A stretch of DNA of 64,000 nt from Trichobilharzia regenti (lineage: Eukaryota > Platyhelminthes > Trematoda > Strigeidida > Schistosomatidae). The stretch's first letter is position 1. Each line of letters starts with the position of its first letter. A model generated the notes under the pieces. That model searched no databases and was not told the DNA's origin. It saw nothing but the letters and a program-made list of their open reading frames with translations. Location: the NCBI GenBank assembly GCA_944472135.2, contig OX235270.1, positions 72,425,168 to 72,489,167 on the forward strand, read 5' to 3'. Position numbers and translations under genes: made by a program. Of the stretch, positions 59,161-64,000 are shown one piece after another.

Positions 59161-59879
59161 GAATGAAGTGTTTAGTTTGATTGTATACCTTGTGTTGTAT
59201 GGTTTTATTGTTTATCAAGTGTACGTATCAGTGAGTAGGAATGCCGTTTACTTTATCAAGACTTAATTATTCAGTACTGACTATCGATCCACGTTTTCTA
59301 CTCTTCTCAAGGCATCTTTTAAATACAGCTATTTTCGTCATCTGATATAAATAAAAATATGTACAGATTTTATAAAAATCATAGTTATAACAAGAAGAAA
59401 AATGCACCATGATATTTATTTCCCTCACTTAATTACCTAATAAGTCTCCTGTTTACTCATTTCCAATGGATTATTTCTGAAGGTGTAGATATTGCGCAAA
59501 GCTGGATTCTTCCTTATTGGTCAAGTTTGTTTCACATAGCACACAGTGATGTGGTAAATTCAACAAATTATGATACCTATCATATCAACTTTAAATGGTT
59601 ACGACCTCGAAAATGTGTTCGAAATTTCATAATAATAATAAGTGCTGCATCATTGTTTGTCATATCAAAAACAACCTTACCCAATTTGTAATTATACTCC
59701 GTAAATGTGTCTAATTTCACCTCTCACACATACGAAACTGGATTCCGTTATAAAAGTTGACTAAATTGTAGTTGTTTTGATGGAAGAACCAATTTCCTAA
59801 AGTCCACTTAATGAATCAGATTAAATATTATCCCGTGTACAAAATTCTGAATTAACTGCCCTCTAGGCTGGAAGTTAGC
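59161..59879. other. AT-rich spacer, nothing recognised
   Basis: No coding, RNA or repeat feature could be supported. Confidence 0.4.
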
Positions 59880-60127
59880 CAAACAACATGGAAAACAAAT
59901 GGTGAAATTAATGATCACGGATGCACACAATAGGATTAAGAAATACCAGCATATGATTAGATTTCAAAAGAAAAGCTTGAACAGACCCTTACCCCAGAAC
60001 ATCTATCGATATTGAATACTGCCATTAAAATGATAAGCGAACGGCACAAGGGAAACTAGCTAAGATATCCAAACAACCATCTGAAGACACTCTAAATGAT
60101 CGCGTAGTAAATCTATCGAAACAACCA

Positions 60128-60700
60128 TTGTCGAAAGTCGAAGAACAACTTCTTCAGAGAGGACTCAACTACAATACTGGTGACGCTTCAGTAACAGATT
60201 TCTGTGCTTCCTTTGAATCATCATTCAAATTAACAAAATTAAATGAGGAAGTACAACAGAAAATACGTCAATGTATCATACCTATACTCAAACAGACAAG
60301 ACATAATTCCCAACTTAGCACTGAAGAGCTAAATGCATTGAAGAAACTAAAGAATAGAAAAGATATAGTTATTTTAACGGCTGATAAGGGAAGAACAACG
60401 GTAATCCTGGACACAGAAGACTACATAAAAAAAGAAGAGGATTTACTCAAAGATAATAATTTATATCAACAGTTGACGAAAAACCCTATACAAACATTCG
60501 ATAACAAAATCAGAACAACGTTAAGTAAACTAACGAAATCAGGACAAATTACAGAACAAGATCAATGGCGAATGAAACCTAACGGACCTATTTTACCTCG
60601 ATTCTATGGAAAACCGAAACTACACAAACCAAGCATTCCCTTGCTTCACTTCCAGGAACACCAACATATAATCTATCTAAAGAACTTTTCAGGAAATTAA
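60128..60700 (+). pseudogene. PLE reverse transcriptase N-terminal part
   Basis: 190 codons. LLQRGLNY (8-15) and LKKLKNRKDIVILTADKG (about 68-85) are the PLE N-terminal landmarks; the latter is the conserved 'DIVILKADKG' fingers block. FYGKPKLHKP (about 158-167) precedes the usual 'LRPIVS' strand, which a small deletion around 60640 has destroyed. From that point the reading frame shifts. Confidence 0.85.
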
Positions 60701-60988
60701 ATTACCTAACAGAATCATCCAACCATTATATCAATTCGTCAATCCAATTTTTAGAGAAAATCAAAAACATTCAGGTAGAAGACAATGAAATAATGGTGTC
60801 CTTTGATGTCATAGCATTATATATACATCAATTAGTTCAAAACTAGCAACAGAAACTATGCAACGATTACTCTATAGTGAAGAAAACATAAAAACGCAAT
60901 GTTCAACTTGGATAGAACTCATAAAATTATGCCTTACAACATACTTCCAATTCAATACTCAAATATATAACAAATAAAAGGAACACCA

Positions 60989-61249
60989 ATGGGATCGCCC
61001 ATATCAGGATTAATAGCTGAAGCCGTTATGCAAAGATTAGAATTAATAGCTCTACCTATAATTAAACCGAAAATCTGGGTACGTTACGTCGATGATACAT
61101 TCGTAATAATTAAGAGAAATGATTTAAAATATACCCATAAATTAATAAACAACATATTTGAAGACATCAAATTCACAAGAGAAGAAGAATTAGATAACAA
61201 AATCCCAATTCTAGATGTCTTAATCAGGAGAACCAACACAGGCAATTAA
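60989..61249 (+). pseudogene. PLE reverse transcriptase palm (motifs B and C)
   Basis: 86 codons. MGSPISGLIAEAVMQRLE (1-18) is motif B. WVRYVDDTFVI (30-40) is motif C with both catalytic Asp. ELDNKIPILDVLIRR (67-81) is the following conserved strand. A stop codon separates it from the endonuclease frame. Confidence 0.88.
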
Positions 61250-61336
61250 GAAACACAAGTATATAGAAAATCAACGCACACAGATCAAATACTCAGCTAT
61301 ACTAGAAATAATGCAGTTACTCACAAAAGAAACTGT

Positions 61337-61912
61337 ATGCAGACATTGTTGAAAAGAGTTCAAACACATTGTAGCACTCCAGAGTTGAAAAGAATGGAAG
61401 AAAAATACTTACAAACGGTCTTCAAGAAGAATGCTTATCCACAAAATTTCATCAAAAAGTGTTTAAAATCGAATCACAACACCAACAAAGAACCATCATC
61501 AAAGACAGAAAGGAAATCCATCCTACCATACATGAGAAATATCTCTGCAATAACTGCTAGAATAATGAAACCGTTTGGTACAGATGTAGCACACAAACCA
61601 GTCAAATCGCTTAATTCGATATTATGCAAACCGAAAGATCCAACAGAAAAAGGAGATAAAATTAATACCATTTACAAAATAAATTGTATGAATTGTAACA
61701 GGCATTACATCGGCCAAAGTGGGCGTCCCCTTCGGATTAGAACCCAAGAACACGAATCAGCCGTGAAAAGACACGATATATATTCTTTAGTATCAATGCA
61801 CATAGACAATTATGAACATCAATTTTACTGGGATAATGTCGAAATCTTAGACAGAGGAAACACCAAAAGTGCCAGGGAATTCCTAGAAGCCTGGTACAAA
61901 CAAACACGTTAA
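61337..61912 (+). pseudogene. PLE GIY-YIG endonuclease domain
   Basis: 191 codons. IYKINCMNCNRHYIGQSGR (112-130) has the Cys-x-x-Cys plus His of PLE endonucleases around the GIY-YIG core. LRIRTQEHESAVKR (132-145) holds the Arg and His region. SAREFLEAWY (178-187) carries the catalytic Glu. The C-terminal domain appears intact even though upstream frames are broken. Confidence 0.88.
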
Positions 61913-62073
61913 TATAGACCAAATATACCAACTAATAAAAAGTAAATCATGTGACCAGAAAGTTTAAAATCCAAGTCAATGGAAAATGGTCAATACATAT
62001 GTAAAGATGGTTACCGGAAGACGCAATTATATCACTCATGGAAAATTTAAATCATTTCACTTTATGCTATTTA

Positions 62074-62117
62074 TTGCGCTGAAGATGTCGTCCAGAAAGA
62101 CGACGAAAGCTCCGCAA
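62074..62117 (+). ncRNA. Hammerhead ribozyme of the Penelope-like element, core intact
   Basis: Stem I TTGCG (62074-62078) pairs with CGCAA (62113-62117). Core CTGAAGA lies at 62079-62085. Stem II GTCGTC (62087-62092) pairs with GACGAC (62099-62104) and GAAA is at 62105-62108. Cleavage is predicted after C62112 (GCTC/CGCAA). Every conserved base is present; T62086 is unpaired. Stem III is only one or two pairs, as in other schistosome hammerheads that are thought to work better as dimers. Confidence 0.85.
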
Positions 62118-62203
62118 CTAAACCAACCAGCTCAGAGAACACTATTAATTGCAAATTCTGAAACTCTAAAAGTATGTGGGCTGTGTATTTCCACAATGAT
62201 GCC

Positions 62204-62221
62204 TATATATATATATATATG
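62204..62221. repeat. (TA)n at the 3' end of the PLE
   Basis: Short TA run between the PLE 3' part and unrelated sequence. Confidence 0.85.
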
Positions 62222-62408
62222 GCTAAACTTCTCAAGTAACCTTTTCCAATAGTTCTGAATAAGGACATTTCAATAAGTCATTTTGTTTGAAGCAAACACA
62301 AGGAAAGAGGAAAGAAACAGACGCATTTATAGCATCTGTAAATTTACTCAAAAATATATTGAATAATCTAATTGCAGATAAAAAAGCAAAAAGTATCGCC
62401 GTGCCGAC

Positions 62409-62726
62409 TTGAAGAAAGGCTACCTTTTCAAGCTGCCAAAGGGTAAGAACTGGCGTGGAATAATGCTCTTCTCCACGCCAGATAAAATACTGTGTCGGTT
62501 CATCCTGGAGAGAATAAAACATGCATTGGGTAGAGAACTCCACCAGCCCCACCAACCAGAACAAGCTGGATTCAGGAAAGGTACATCATGTGATGATCGA
62601 ATTGCAACTCTATGCATCGTCATCACAGAACAAATCACAGAAGAGAATGGCAGTCAAATCCCTCTACTTCCCTCATCCACTTTGAAAAGACAACGGCTTC
62701 GACAGACGGCGTTGACGGAGAAGTGA
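62409..62726 (+). pseudogene. RTE reverse transcriptase fragment
   Basis: 105 codons from KKGYLFKLPKGKNWRGIML through LERIKHALGRELHQPHQPEQ to AGFRKGTSCDDRIATL (about 52-67). These match the 'KGxLIKIPKKGDLxxCxNYRGI' and 'QAGFRxxRSCxDQIATLR' parts of RTE polymerases. The frame then shifts out of phase before 'FExAFDSVDR'. Confidence 0.85.
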
Positions 62727-63114
62727 CTTGGAAACCGCTTCAACACTACGGAGTGCAGTGCACAAGTCTTTATCACTCTCATTCAGCATCTGGCTATATG
62801 ACAGTCACGTGTTAGTCAGGCGATCCACAAGGGAAACTCGGCGAGGTATTCGAAGTGTATACAGGGGGAAAACATTGCAGTCTGACTATTATCACCATTT
62901 ATATTCCCAATCGCGGTGGCCTGGGTCAGACTGTGAACAAGGATTGAGAAGAAAGGAATATATAGGGATGGCCAATAAGAAATCTCTAGAAGATCTGTAT
63001 TTCGCGTGTGGATGATTTATGTCTAATGTCACACAAACTTGAAGACTTACAGGTGAAAATCAACAAACTGCTCAACAAATATGTAGGAGAAAATGGAAAT
63101 GGATCGGGCATAAG

Positions 63115-63348
63115 TTGAGGAGACCGTCGAATGACATCGCACGTAATGCAGGCCATCTCTCGAGTGGAATCCGAATGGGAAGCGATGAGTGGGTCCTCAG
63201 TGTGAGGGTGACACGGAAGATATCATGTGAGGAGGAGATGAGAGATTACGAGCAATCGTGGATCCAGCTGAATAGGACAGCAGAGAATAGAAGAAAGTGG
63301 AGATGTATTGTTGAAGCCCTATGCTCCACTCGGAACCAGAGGGAATAA
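63115..63348 (+). pseudogene. RTE ORF C-terminal fragment
   Basis: 77 codons: MRRPSNDIARNAGHLSSGI, then WIQLNRTAENRRKWRCIVEALCSTRNQRE. It matches the RTE end of type 'LRKPSNxITRQAL.W', 'WxxLxRxAQDRxxWRxLVxGLC'. A tail block shared with SINE family A follows. Confidence 0.8.
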
Positions 63349-63355
63349 TAGTAAT

Positions 63356-63829
63356 AATTGCCGTCGTATCAAGCACTCATAGAATATAATGACAAGTATA
63401 AGCAATGATGCTGGCATCCGAAAACGGTGATTTTCCATATATAAAGAACAGATAGGCACAAAAGGAAATAAATTTCAAACTATACCCAACTTACTTCCAT
63501 ACCAATAAACAAGTAGTAGATTTGCCTGGAATTCTATCTCCCTTGATACGCGAAATTACATTACGTTCTTAATGGCATCACGTGTTCGGCTGTGCAGCAT
63601 CAAGAGATAACTTTGTGAGCATAATATCTAATGAAGTGTTATAGGTTAGAACTATCAACCCCTTGATCTTCCAGGTTCTTACTTGAGCGACATACGGTTA
63701 TCTTTAAATTGTGAGAAGTCTAACTTTACTGTGATGGAATATCAATGTAAATTAATTTCTTTTATTGACATACTACTTCCTGATAGTCTTTAAATGATTA
63801 GAGGAAAAACCTTTTAACTGAAGATTGTT
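63356..63829. other. AT-rich spacer, nothing recognised
   Basis: No feature could be supported. Confidence 0.4.
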
Positions 63830-64000
63830 TAGTAAGCTGTGCAGATTCACAAGCAAAAACCTAAAAGCTGGTGATGTCACGATCAGCCAGGATGGGATAG
63901 GTGAAGCAAAACAGATGTTTATTGATCTGAAACTAGCGTGTACACCTCCAGCACTCAACGCAACGAACAACACCGAGACTTTTGACACTAATGTCACGTC
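63830..64000 (+). mobile_element. Possible LTR-retrotransposon RT/RNase H junction fragment
   Basis: The plus strand is open to the window edge: RFTSKNLKAGDV, then EAKQMFIDLKLACTPPAL followed by TETFDTNVTS. This resembles the Gypsy-type junction 'xxFExLKxxLTxxPVLxxPD..FxLxTDAS'. The base composition is more GC-rich than the surroundings. The call is weak because only about 55 residues are visible. Confidence 0.35.

Larger units (their letters stand above)
59880..62221 (+). mobile_element. Penelope-like element, near full length but frameshifted
   Basis: Plus-strand PLE of a different family from the one at 55735. An N-terminal region (LSKVEEQLLQRGLNY), reverse transcriptase and GIY-YIG endonuclease follow each other over 2 kb. 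A pseudo-LTR-like 3' part holds a hammerhead ribozyme, and a (TA)n tract (62204-62221) ends the element. The left boundary is approximate. At least three frameshifts (about 60640, 60830 and 60975) and a stop near 61247 break the ORF. Confidence 0.85.
62400..63355 (+). mobile_element. RTE-type LINE, 3' half with internal deletions
   Basis: Plus strand: LKKGYLFKLPKGKNWRGIMLFS, RFILERIKHAL, EQAGFRKGTSCDDRIATL and HFEKTTASTDGVD follow the RTE reverse-transcriptase core. The palm box FADD reads RVDD near 63010. The C-terminal end (63115-63348) leads to GAAGCCCTATGCTCCACT and an (ATA)-rich tail. The frame is broken repeatedly. It is the same family as 7226-9520, less decayed at the 3' end, and starts just beyond the PLE. 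Confidence 0.85.

Overview
The window looks like nuclear DNA of a blood fluke (Schistosoma). It is AT-rich and has long introns with GT-AG borders. It also carries the mixed retroelement load known from schistosomes: RTE-type and CR1-type LINEs, Penelope-like elements (PLEs) with GIY-YIG endonuclease, and tRNA-derived SINEs, several of which contain hammerhead ribozymes. No bacterial, organellar, rRNA or CRISPR features were seen. The assignment rests on reading protein and RNA motifs by eye, without database searches.

One host gene is supported. It lies on the + strand, 27818 to 58115, in 13 exons whose phases all match, giving 699 consecutive open codons. In order these read as a PH domain, an EF-hand-like region and the X half of a PI-phospholipase C catalytic barrel, closest to the PLC-beta layout. 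Nearly every catalytic position of the X half is replaced, so it looks like a PLC-fold pseudoenzyme. The N-terminus (upstream exons) and the Y/C2 part (downstream, in phase 1) were not found here.

Layout. 1-1065: minus-strand RTE fragment running off the left edge. 1066-7225: AT-rich spacer with tRNA/hammerhead SINEs. 7226-9520: second RTE copy in opposite orientation, making a roughly 1 kb inverted repeat with the first. 9521-27817: mostly unrecognised AT-rich DNA with SINEs and a short RTE 3' end. 27818-58115: the PLC-like gene, whose introns hold SINEs, a perfect 29-bp-arm hairpin, a PLE remnant split by a young SINE, a 5'-truncated CR1-like LINE, a decayed LINE reverse transcriptase, and a 5'-truncated PLE with inverted terminal repeats. 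58116-64000: a SINE remnant, a nearly full but frameshifted second PLE with a structurally complete hammerhead ribozyme, an RTE 3' half and, at the right edge, a possible LTR-retrotransposon fragment.

The mobile elements appear linked. The SINE family with a perfect target-site duplication at 41005 carries the 3' end sequence of the local RTE, which suggests RTE machinery mobilised it. At least four separate sequence families or element types carry hammerhead-like motifs, from intact to decayed. PLE ends repeatedly abut (TA)n tracts.
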